This document shows positions 51,696 through 62,371 of a stretch of DNA of 64,000 bases, piece by piece (position 1 is the stretch's first letter; each line of letters starts with the position of its first letter). The position numbers were made by a program, and so were the translations under genes. Below the pieces are notes generated by a model. The model saw nothing but the letters and a program-made list of their open reading frames with translations. It ran no database searches and had not been told where the DNA came from. The stretch covers positions 24,926,410 to 24,990,409 of the forward strand of contig NC_133223.1 in assembly GCF_040436345.1 (NCBI RefSeq), given 5' to 3'. The DNA comes from Pagrus major (Eukaryota; Chordata; Actinopteri; Spariformes; Sparidae).

Positions 51696-54600
51696 CACAA
51701 CAGCCTTTTCTATAGATTTGTGTCCATGGTGTCAAACAACTGCATGAGGACAAAACACAGATTTGATCGAAGGTTTCAGCACTTTAGCCCAGAAATTGCA
51801 GTAAGCAGGTGGCATTGAAGACCTGCAGCTCATTTAAAATTTGTCGTCGTTTTGTTGACAGAAGCAGACGGATGCCAATGAGACCTCCTGTGGTGTCTGA
51901 TTGGCTGCACCCAAACACTTCAAGGCAACAAATCTTTGCCATGACAGTCAAGAAGTTTCTCTTTTTAAGAGCTGTTGGTGAAACACAGAGCTGTCACTGA
52001 GCTGTGATGGTGGTTTGTTGCTGTACATGTGCAGTATTGATCCATCCAATAAAGAAAGAATGGATCAATACCAGTAAATACAAATAAGACACTTGAACAC
52101 AACACCATTACATCACATTCATTTCCCTGTTTCATGCAGTCATACTTCCAAACACATGAATATCTAATAAATGAATATTTGTGCTGTAATTAATATGAGC
52201 TGATTCTTTTTCAGTCAGCAGACGAGGGAATGAGAAAATGTCTCTCTTTTTCAAGTATTGGCATTCATTTCAGTGGATAGTTACCACAAAGAAATGCCAC
52301 TGGGTCCTGAGGCTCATTGTGACTCTTACTATCTCTTCCTCTAAAGGTTTTTGTTTGCTTGGGGGTGGTGAGTAACTGCTGAGCACGAGCTTGTTATAAG
52401 AAACATACCATCTGCACTCTGCACCCTCGCTAAGAGAAATATCGAAATTTTATCAGCTTCGACACAAGAAATAAATCTCCAACTTAGAGTAAAAAAGGAA
52501 AGTGGCATTACTCGTCCTATTTTTCATCAATACTGAATCCTGAAAATTAGGCGTGCATTTACCAGCTCATTTATATGGAAATGAACGGTCCCTGAAGGAT
52601 CAGCCCCGCCTCTCCGGCCCTCACTTCCTCCACCTTGACTCAATTACCAGTGGTCCAACAGACAGGAATGAATCCTTAATTGGAAATTGATTAAAAAACA
52701 ACTTTTTGCAGCTTCACTTTGCTTTTAAACTCTGCTCCTGTGCACTTTTATCAAATCACCCTGCAGGTATTAATTGGGCCGAAGTGACTGAACAGATTGG
52801 TGGGTGGTCTGAGTTGCTGTTAATCAGCTCAGTGGGGGGGGCTGGGGGCGCACAGAGGAGTGTCCATGGGGTACATGGAAGTAATTATGAAAGTTAAAGC
52901 TGGAATGTATCTAAATGATAGTGTGTTTTAATGTGCTGGTTAAAATGTTCCCTTTTTGCATGAAAAACCCTCATATTTCATATATGCATGAATAAAAAGC
53001 ATGATATCTATATCACACAAGTGTCCACGTCTGATGGGCTTAACGGAGTTTAAATTTGCATGCAGCCCCTGGTGCGATGCAGCAGCAGAAACACCCACTG
53101 ACCTTCTCAATCAATGCAATTGAATATTGGAATTAAATCAGAGGATGAATTATTTAAGTATAAGTAAATTAAACCTACAAGACATTTTTCTTAATTACAT
53201 TTACACATTTTATATTGAACACTTACAAAAGTGACCACTGAACAAAACAAAATGTAGAACATCAAATGCTGCCGTCCGATCAGTTTCCAGCTCTCTTATT
53301 TTCCTTCCTTTCTCCGCTTGTTTCTGTGTCTTTCTCTTTAATTAGGTGAGAATTATTTTATTCTTCATTTCCTTTTCTCTTTCTTGTCTTCTTTTCGTTG
53401 CATTGCAATTTAATCGTGACACCACCAGTGCCACAAACCTTGTTTGCAGTACATTTGCTTTCCCCTCCACACAAATATTTTATTTATTTAGATTTTATTC
53501 ATTCAATTAACTTTTGTTTATTCATGGAAAGCCTGGATGTCAGAATTCAGGTGGGAAAATACTGAATCCTACATATTTTATTTATTTATTTATTTTATTT
53601 TTTTGTTAAAAATCAAATTTAAATCTATTCTGTCTAGAATTACTTGAATTAGTCTATATAATTGTAATTCATTAATTGACCTTTCACAGAATGCTTATTA
53701 TCTTTTGTTCTTTTTTGAGTTCACTGTAAAAACATTTGAAATGCTCTGCACCTATGATGGTCACACATCTCTGAGAGGTGAGTCCAAATCAAATATCTCC
53801 ACATCAGAGATGACAGGTGGACAAACAGTCTTAACCTCCTACGACAAGCATGAGTGTAGAGGTACTGCGTGTGGGAGGTTCAGTCAATAAGGAGGCTGTC
53901 TGAAAACATCCCAGCAGAAGTGGATGAGCTATTGATTACACCGCCAGTGCAGTGTTTGTTTTCTTTATCCTGGGACTGAAGAATGGTATGGATATGATGT
54001 GTTTGGATATTTTGTGTCATAAATAATACAGTATTAGGTTCTGTTGCCTTCATGATCACTTCCATCTTGAACTAGGTTATACTTCCCCTCCAGTGCATTT
54101 CAGAGAGAAATACTGCACTTTAAATTTTATTTAGCTGAAACCGTTTCATGAGCCTATAAATATGATAAACTGCTATATGAGGTACTGTAGCACCACCTGC
54201 ACAACATTAAAATGCTTCATACAGGTTAAGACATCAATAATTTAAAGCATCAACCTGTGATCCACATGTAAACCAAAGGTCAGCCCTGCCCACCATCAAA
54301 AATTCAAAACACAGGACTGGAAGCTGCTATCACTCCCAAAATGATTGGCACGGCCTTTAATACACTGATAAACACATTCAGCAGGAGCTACATCTATACA
54401 TCTACATTGTTATATATGTTTTCTGATGCTGAGAAGTGAGGGTAAGATTCATCACAACATGCTGTAAGCTTCAGATTCAAGCTTCACATCATTATTGAAG
54501 GTGGAGAGCTCAGCAAATTAAATACAGCTGGGAGAATGTTCGAGAAAATATTCACATTAACCAGGCACCAATCATCCAGTCTGAGAATTGAAGCCAATGC

Positions 54601-56968
54601 GGAGGTACCAAAAACTGCAGTTCCTCGAATGGCCACTTGAGGCTGGCTCAAAAATTTAGCCAATCCCCATAAGAGCTCATGTTACTTTACAGCAGAAATA
54701 AACATGTTTATAGCCTGGTACAAAAAACGGTTTTGCCTCTATACCTCACGTATCCCTTCACTACAACTGCACAGAGGTTGAATTGTTATATAACTCACTC
54801 GTATTAATTATATTAAAGCTTGAAGTTGTGCATATTTAGGGGCATAGTCGCTTTGAGTGACAGGTAGCCACAGCTAATTGCAGTCAGCTTGATCTCTCGG
54901 TCGTATTTGTGGTGTTGATGCCTTTTGGAGGATTTTAATTCAGGTATCGGACACATAATATGTCTTTCTGTGCGGTTAATTGGACTAAAAGGTCAGAATG
55001 GAGGGATGGAGGCTGTCGTTTTGGAATAACGGGTGACTCTGCTAGCATTAACCGGCAGACAGACGTGCTCTGGAGGTAAACACAGAGTGTTGAGGAGAGT
55101 ACAGAGTTTGTTTTTTAAACTTTTCAGATTAAAAACTGGATTTATCTTCACTCTTGTCTGCCATAACGAGCCACAGAGGTGCCGTAATCCACTGTAATGT
55201 GCTATAATTCTTTTATTTGACTGCCGAATGGAGGAGAAATGTAACATTAACGATACTTTACTTCATGAATGTACAGATAGGAAATGGGTAAAGAAAAGAC
55301 CCAGCAACACAACAGAGAGAAACGAGTATCGAGAGAGTGGAACTTTGTTGAAATAAAACACAACCGCACACCCTCAGTGCCAGTTGTAGCTTGCTATCTT
55401 GCAGCTTATGTACAAGGTAATCTAGCTGTTTGTGGCAAATAAACCAGCAGTCAAACTCGTTAGTGTTAGCTAGCTTGGTAGCTTCCAGCTCAGTGGGCTT
55501 GTTTAACTTCAGCTCCACCCACGCTCCACCCCTCTTACCATTTTTGATCAGCTGGGAGTTGGGCGGAGTCAGGAACTGCCAAGATTGTGACTGCCGGCCG
55601 GTACCCCCCACTTTGAGCTTCATTCCAGCTCTTCAGAGACCCATGGCTGACATCCCAATGGCTCTGTCCACTATTTTATACAGTCAATGACTGTATTGTG
55701 CAGACATCAGAATTAACTAATTGTGTCTGATATGTTTAATTCAGACATATGCTACAGTTTTCAAACACGGCGGGCAATTAGATATGTTACTTGTTTGTTC
55801 CTCGATACACAAGGACTCTACCTCAGGGGCCCTTTAACATACAAACGACCAGAGCTGTCTACCTAACGCAACGCAAAAAACACTGCCCTCCAGAGCAGTT
55901 CTATCATCACTGTTTAATGTTTGCGTGGTGATGTTCGTGTGTGTGTTTGTGTGCAGCATGTTTGTGTACTGTTTACAACACCTCGAGCGATGAGGAGCAG
56001 ACACGAAATACAGATAGTGAGCTTGATTCTGTGTTCGGTGCAAAGACAATGGGGCTCAGCACAAACATGCACCCACAGAGAGCTTTGTTTTAGACGGTAC
56101 ATGGTAATTAAGCTGCTTGCTAAATTATGGCCAGAGATAATTTGTGGCTTTCACGGAAGAAAAACATAAACAAAAACAGAAATATTTAGTGTTTGGTGAA
56201 CGAGATGAGGAGGCCACCGATGTAGTCAATTAATTCAATTGTCATAACTTGATGGTGACTTCTCAGTTATGAAATGTCTCCTACGTTGCTCACCGTTCCT
56301 TTGCTTTGTAACAAGAATGCAATCAAGAACAATTTAGGGATATTTTAAAGCCCATTATGATAATTATAACTCACTACCGATTGAGGCAGGAGGGCAAATT
56401 TGAACAATGCTTCCACAATTGACCTCTGTATCGGGGGAATACGGGCCCGCTGTTCAGTCAGCTTCATCTCAGAGATGATTTGCAGAGGTGGATTAACTTT
56501 TAAGAACAGATGTAATTAAAAGTCTGTCCAAATGATTTTAGCACAGAAGGGATTTGTGCGCACACCCACACACACGTCAAGGCCAAGTACAGTCGTAAAA
56601 TGACTATTGATTAAGGCCGGGTTGTTCAGTGATTGTAAATGTCAATCAGGACTGCCTTGAGCTGTCGGGGTCCTGATTGAGTGTAAACCCATCGTGATGT
56701 TACCCGGTGGTGTCTGGACCACTGTTTTGAAGCCTATAGTTTGGCATTATGGTCGTTGCTATCTTGTTTTTCTGGAGCCTGATGTTGCCATATTTGGACG
56801 AGAGAGTGGATGTGAGGAAGATATCCTGATTGGATCTTACTGCTTGTCCATCGTGAGACAGCCAAGGCTTAAAGCATATCCATGTTTATCGTATATTTTA
56901 CTCTAAATGGGACTATAATTTACAAAATATACATTATGCAGTATCGAAGAAGACTTGAAACTAGTGAT

Positions 56969-57321
56969 TAGAGCCCGACCGATATATCAGTTGGTCAATA
57001 TTGGTCTGCATCGACATATACGATGTCAATATCGGCCAAAACTTTTTGGTTTTACAGAAAACAACGGGGTGATTGATAAGGTCCTATTTGTAAGTTGATT
57101 TTTGAGTCTCTTAACCAACTCTCACGCTTTGGAATGGCGTCTGACATGACCTACAATCCTGATAAGAGTTGGGAATGATTCATTTCTTACAAATAGGACC
57201 TTTAAACTGTAAAATATCTTGCCTCCATTTCATATTTTGGAGGTATGACTGCAAAAAACGTTTGTATATTGGAATTTTTTACTCCGGCATCGGCATCCCC
57301 CCAAAAACTGGTCAGGCTCTA
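56969..57321. mobile_element. MITE with TAGAGCCYGACC ends
   Basis: The left end TAGAGCCCGACCGATATATC and the right end GGTCAGGCTCTA are inverted repeats 350 bases apart, with the GATATATC / CAATATCGGCC interior known from a common fish element. A second MITE is nested inside (57078-57202). A related left end, AGAGCCCGACCGATAG, occurs at about 3411. Confidence 0.65.
57078..57202. mobile_element. small MITE nested in the 56969 element
   Basis: AAGGTCCTATTTGTAAG on the left and CTTACAAATAGGACCTT on the right are perfect inverted complements about 90 bases apart. The ends match the split element at 44032-44840. Confidence 0.75.
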
Positions 57322-59377
57322 CTATCGATGGAAACCATAAACTCATTAAAAAACTGTTTACTGATGTGATGCACCAAGTGAGAAGTAGGGTCATTTCCGC
57401 ATAAGCTTACATACAATCAGACTTCTTTTTGAAACCAATGGAGTCGCCCTCTGTTGGTTCTTAAAGGATGCAGGTTTAAGGCACTTCTGCATTGGCTTCA
57501 CTTTTCAAAGACCTTAAAGTCCAATCCATATTTTATACAGTCAGTGGTCCTGATGCACCAGAGCAAACTCAAAGAGCCCTTAAAGGAACATAAGGACTGT
57601 TTAATTTGAGCATATTTTTACTAGCATTTAATGTGCTATTGCTTGACTTGCCAGTAAAAGTGGACCATATGATGCAGATTTAGTTATTTTTCTATACATG
57701 CCAAGTTTTTAAAAGCTCATATTCACACAGCTCATTTGGTCTGCTTTCCATATGTACCCTGCCCAGCAGGGATCCACCCGTCGGCACACTCAAATGACCA
57801 CAGTTTAAAGCCGAGCAAAGAGAGCCTCTTTAGCGAAAGTAAATGTGAAAGTAATCCAGTTTGCCGTGTTAAAGCAGGAAGATTAAAGTCTGCCCCCCCC
57901 CCTTCCATGCCCTGCAGTTTCAGAGCCTTTGCTGTTTATAAGTGTGTGAGTCCCGTGTTGCTTAAGGAAATCTCGGAAAGCATCTTTTTGGTTCATTTCA
58001 CATACTATCAAAAACCTCTTACTGTAAGCACATACAAGGAAGAAAAATTTAACAAAGGATGACAGGAAGACCCAAGTGCAGAGACTCAAACGTACGTTGA
58101 AGCCAGCACATCTGCAAAGTGTGCACTCCTGTCAGCTCCGTGGACAGCATTGGTTTCACGAAACACACAGAGTACTCTTTTTATCTTCTTATCTGAGGTT
58201 GGAGAATAGGACAGACCATGTGTGCTGTGCTCTGACTCGATAACATCAAGTACTGCCAGGGGGCACAGGCTGCTGACGTAACTTCTTATGCAATATCACT
58301 GGTCCTGAGCATCTAAATGAGGTAATTATGCTTTATGATTCCTTTTGATTGGATCTTTTGTTTTACTTTTTGTTTTTATTGCTGCATCAAGTGCAGACTC
58401 ATTAATGATAGAGTTCTGCACAGTCAGCTTTTTTTTATTTATTTATTTATTATCTGCATGTTTGTTTATTTATTTGTATGAAAAATACATTATTTCCATC
58501 TGTATATCCGTTACCTGCAGGCACTGTTCTGGTGCTGGCGAAGATTCAGTGATGCTCTGCTATCCAGACCAAAAAGTGAGACTTATATGTATAAGTATTA
58601 TATGTATCATAACATCCATGTCTGTTTAATTTCCCCGAAGTTCGATTGTCTGACAACAAAGTGCCTTAATGCTTTTCGGTGGCTGATCTCAGCTGCCAAA
58701 AAACTTGTTTTTTAAAACAGTCTTTGTTGGCAACCAAAGTGCCAGTCAACAATAATTTCACTTTGACAATAATTAAAGTGAGAAACTGGCGGTGAACAAA
58801 GCCGTCTTTCTTAAAGCTAGTTTTCGTAATATTCTGAAATGGACAGAAATCAATAGCAGTCTGGAAGGTAGGAGAGCAATCTGAACACTTACGACAGGCT
58901 TTGGAGAAGGTTTGTGGTAATAATGTACATAAATAAAGTACAATTTCTCGGTGGTTAATGGTCTAAAACACGCGAAAAAATGTTTTATTCCACCATTGTA
59001 TCGTGACAAACAACTTGAAACGTATGAAATGTCAGAAAACAGGAATAATTGCCGGAGATTTTCTGAACCACTCAGCTCAGTTTCTTCATCGTTCATTAGG
59101 ATTCTTCCCACAACCTTGCCAAAGGCTGTTTCACCCCACATTGAATATTCAGTCAGTATTTACTCACACTGGTCGGTTCAACCTTGTATTTACCTGCAGT
59201 CAAACCTGTCGATCGCTTTTCAGCATGTGTCTTTAGATTTTTTAAACAAATATTTCCATAAAACTCCTCTAAACATATGTGTTATGTAGCTGAAGTTGCA
59301 GCCCAGTTGTCAGAATAAAACGTTGGTGAGAAGACTGCCAGGCCTTTGAGACTGTGTTTCAACATTAGGAAGCATGA

Positions 59378-59720
59378 CACCACTGGATATTTTTAAGGAG
59401 AACTCTGGACAAACTCCAGCTGTGCTTGTGGTGATAAAAAACTGATATTTTTTGACAGGAAGTCAGGACATCTTATCCATGTTTGTGGCTACAAAACCAG
59501 GTATTTGAAGCCAAAACACAGTATTTTCCTAAAAGTGTTTTTTGTTCCTAAACCTAACTAGATCATAAGCTGCGCTGTCAAAACATAAAATATCAAACTA
59601 GACACAAAGAAACGATAAGTTGCAACACAGAGAATTGTAAAGTTACAACATCCGTGGTTTGCAGAAACGTACGTTGCCAACATTTATTAGCAATTGGGTT
59701 GGAAGTTGGGTTTAATAAAA
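59378..59720. repeat. dispersed repeat family A copy
   Basis: Starts CACCACTGGATATTTTTAAG and includes ACAGGAAGTCAGGACATC, AAACCAGGTATTTGAAGCCA and TTGCCAACATTTATTAGCAA. It is the longest clear copy and best defines the family, at about 340 bp. Confidence 0.6.
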
Positions 59721-60024
59721 CTTGTGGGGACTGTGAGACATTTGCCTTGAACAAACGTTCATATCTCAGTGGATTCAAAATAATAAGGAGGTGGGTAAGT
59801 AAATACAGTGCACCTTGTTGCACCTTTGATAAGAGCAACACTCAGCTTTTAGATTCTTTGCACCTGACATTTAGAATAAATTGCAGTGTGTTTGAAGCTT
59901 GATGCTCCGGTTCCAATGGGTTAGTTTAGAAATCTAGTAACTATTAATCATACTTTATTCATAACAACGTGCTTCTTTTTGTACATTATTGTCTGTACTG
60001 TGTGTTTGTTTTGTAACACTTGTG

Positions 60025-60095
60025 TTCTCAGGTCTCTCTTATAAACGAGATCTTGATCTCAGTGGGACTCACCTGATTAAATAAAGGTAAACTCA
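60025..60095 (+). mobile_element. LINE 3' tail (L2/Maui-like)
   Basis: CAGGTCTCTCTTATAAACGA, GATCTTGATCTCAGTGGGAC and CCTGATTAAATAAAGG are the same 3' end phrases as at 1415-1510. Confidence 0.6.
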
Positions 60096-60359
60096 TATGA
60101 TGGTTTACAAAAAGAAAACAGGAACATGAAAGTATGAAATCCTTCAATTAACACTGATAAAATTAAATGTGTGTAAACACGCAGGTATGACTTTCTGAGT
60201 GCTTTTAGAACAGCTGTTCTGAAGCTGAAGAGGTTTATTTAGGCAGCACCCTGGAGCAGTGGTGTGAGGTGTTAACAGCTGTGGTGAATTCAGAGAACAG
60301 AAGTTGCAAACCATTGCCACCCTGGTATTAAAAAAAAGGCCCAGAAAAGCCTCTTCTTC

Positions 60360-60737
60360 TTAGAGTTTGCAATTTGAGGACCCTAATGCAGACACAATGT
60401 GGCAAAAACTAAATGCAGACAAGAGATAAGATAAAAATAAGAATGCAAAAACAAAGAACAAACCAGAAAGTGACGGGGAACAAAACCTCGAGGATACGCA
60501 AGGAGCAAAGGACCAATGACACCACGAGGGAAACAGGAGCAGGTAATAGACGAGAAACACGGGACTGAAGTGAGGACTAAAACAGATGAACTCACAAAAG
60601 AGAAGGGGAAGACAGAGGTCAGAGAGAGACAAAGGTGGGGGGGGACAAGAAGTGGAGAGTAAAATACGACTCATGAGGATACATTTACCAAAATAAAACA
60701 GGAAACAACCAAACCAAAAACCCAAATCATGACAGAA
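60360..60737. repeat. dispersed purine-rich repeat, copy 2
   Basis: GAGGACCCTAATGCAGACAC at the left, a purine-rich middle and ATCATGACAG at 60726 align in order with 44112-44800. Its complement produces a spurious 177-codon frame. Confidence 0.5.
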
Positions 60738-60744
60738 GTTGAGT

Positions 60745-60931
60745 TCCTGTGCAAAATACTTGTCAACTTTCACAAACTGGCGTGGTTTATGCATGGCCCA
60801 GGACAGGAAGGCTCTCAAGCAGGCGATTAAAACCGCCCAGAGCATCAGTGAGCCATCTGACAAGAGATACAGAAGTATCCGCTGCCATACCATCAGGCTT
60901 CATTCCCATCCTGAACACTCCGCCTTAAAAT
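60745..60931 (+). mobile_element. LINE ORF2 C-terminal remnant
   Basis: A 64-codon open frame contains LKQAIKTAQSI and RYRSIRCHTIRLHSHPEH, resembling the end of a fish LINE reverse-transcriptase ORF. The usual middle part between these two blocks is missing, so this is an internally deleted fragment. It directly follows the repeat ending at 60737. Confidence 0.5.
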
Positions 60932-61010
60932 AATTCTTCTTGTGAAGCTTAAAGACACTACAACTTTGTCACACAAATTAACCTTAAAATTTAAAAAAAT
61001 CCTTTTGTTT

Positions 61011-61277
61011 GAAGGAATAGTTCAGATTTGTTTTTTGCTGGCAATGCATGGACATTATCTTCCTCTGTGTGGATCTTGTTGTAGGGATAAGACGAGCGAA
61101 CTGGCAGGAAATAAACAGCTGCAAATGGAAAGCAGTTAACACAAACCGCAGCACGGCAGCAGAAGTCATAAAGAGCTTTAACAACCCCCACAACAGGGTG
61201 CAACGTCTTAGATATTTCTGTCCTCTCAGACCATTTTTAATTTGTTTGATACGTCATTTTTGGGCGAACTATTCCTT
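61011..61277. mobile_element. MITE just upstream of the stxbp5l 5' region
   Basis: AAGGAATAGTTCA at 61012 and CGAACTATTCCTT ending at 61277 are inverted ends about 265 bases apart, of the same type as the ends of the element at 10065-10697. Confidence 0.7.
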
Positions 61278-61317
61278 AAAATTTCAGTAGATTTGATTTA
61301 GAGCTTTCATCCAATCG

Positions 61318-62203
61318 TTGTCGAGAGAGAGAGAGAGAGAGAGAGAGAGGGCTGGGTGGAGGGGGGCGGGGCTGGCTGCTGATGGTTTTTCAGCACCGCG
61401 GACAGCTCCCGTCTCCTGTCTCTGGACTGAAGCGACGCTCAAGCGCAGCTGGATGATATTTCCACAAACCGCCTCACGTCCATCCGCAGATTCACCTCCA
61501 GCTCACACCGCCGACGCGCAGCACCTCCTCCTCCTCCACCTCCTCCTCCTCTCCTCCTCGATGGTTGACTTGTCTCGCTTTCCGGCCTGACTGTGGACTC
61601 ACACCGCGTTTAACTGCATTGCCTCTGCGTCTCCCAGCCTGTTTTTCCCCCACCTCCTTCTCTTCTTCCTGTTACTGGCAACCACTGTGCTGTGAAAGTG
61701 CTTTTGGAGAGAGGGGGGAGAAGAGTGGATTGACCGGCTCCAAGTTCCTCATCTATCTCCCTGCTCGCTTCCCCTGATTATGTTGAGGAGGTGTGGGATG
61801 TCTCTCCGAGCCCGGGAGCGGATGTGACTTTAGGATGCAGCAGGAGGATGAAGTCGAGTAGTTTAAGTAGCGATGCTCTGATATGAGATAGACGACCCGC
61901 ATCTGCAACATTGGCTGTAATCCTCACATCAAGACGCGTTTTTATTTCTTGTGGACGGCAGCCAGAGAGCAAGATGAGGTGCCTCTGTGACTTTTTAAAT
62001 TGCACCTAAGAGAGAGACAGAGAGAGTGGTGGCTCTGTTTTTTTTTTTTTGCCCTGTAACTGCTGCAGGAAGCGACGTTTTCTTTCCTCGCAGCCTTGCG
62101 TCCGAGGAGAGGAGACCGGGAACTCTGGGAACAACAAAGAAAGCAGAGTGTTCGTCTTCCTCTCTGTCCCTGAGCTTAAAATACACAAAAGCACGGTAGT
62201 AAC
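61318..62203 (+). promoter_or_regulatory. stxbp5l: stxbp5l promoter and 5' untranslated region
   Basis: The sequence changes here from AT-rich intergenic DNA to GC- and CpG-rich DNA. It holds a (GA)n run at about 61322-61350 and a C/T-rich CCTCCT tract at about 61525-61560. It continues without an evident splice acceptor to the start codon at 62204. The transcription start was not located; short frames here are not considered genes. Confidence 0.55.
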
Positions 62204-62371
62204 ATGAAGAAGTTTCGGAAGGTGTTGGACGGTTTGACCACCTCCTCTCCGGGAGGGACTATCGGATCTCCATCGTGCGGCAGCGCGGCCGGGACTCCCA
62301 CCGCGGCGCCAACTCCCAAAGAGATCGACGTCCAGGAGACGCTGGTGTCGGAAAACTTTCAGCTGTGTAAG
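62204..62371 (+). CDS. stxbp5l: Syntaxin-binding protein 5-like (tomosyn-2), first coding exon only
   Basis: ATG at 62204 (A at -3) opens 56 codons ending in the donor CTGTGTAAG|GTAGGA. MKKFRKVLDGLT, a Ser/Gly/Pro/Thr-rich spacer, and the closing block VQETLVSENFQLCK match the N terminus of tomosyn proteins, where the WD40 propeller region follows. Tomosyn-2 binds syntaxin and SNAP-25 and restrains vesicle priming in neurons and secretory cells. A starting MKK and its position after gtf2e1 favour STXBP5L over STXBP5. Compared with the mammalian start as I remember it (MKKFNFRKVLDGLT), two residues are absent here. The rest of the gene lies right of the window; 62372-64000 is intron with no further exon seen. 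Confidence 0.85.

Larger units (their letters stand above)
34700..61300. other. gene-poor intergenic region between gtf2e1 and stxbp5l
   Basis: About 26 kb in which I recognise no host coding exon. Frames are short; the longest (177 codons at 60360-60893, minus) is the complement of a repeat and a LINE relic. It contains many dispersed repeats, listed separately. Repeat-poor islands with TAATTA-type motifs (about 37250-37520, 41330-41540, 43260-43500, 48350-48500, 52540-52700) could be regulatory DNA for the neural gene stxbp5l, but this is inference. Confidence 0.6.

Noticed and set aside
60360-60893. 177-codon minus-strand open frame, the longest in the gene desert
   Set aside because: It is the complement of a dispersed purine-rich repeat joined to a LINE relic; composition (Phe/Leu/Ser) follows from the repeat.
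61318-61590. 90-codon frame starting in the GA repeat upstream of stxbp5l
   Set aside because: Driven by the (GA)n run and CpG-rich leader composition; the tomosyn start is at 62204.
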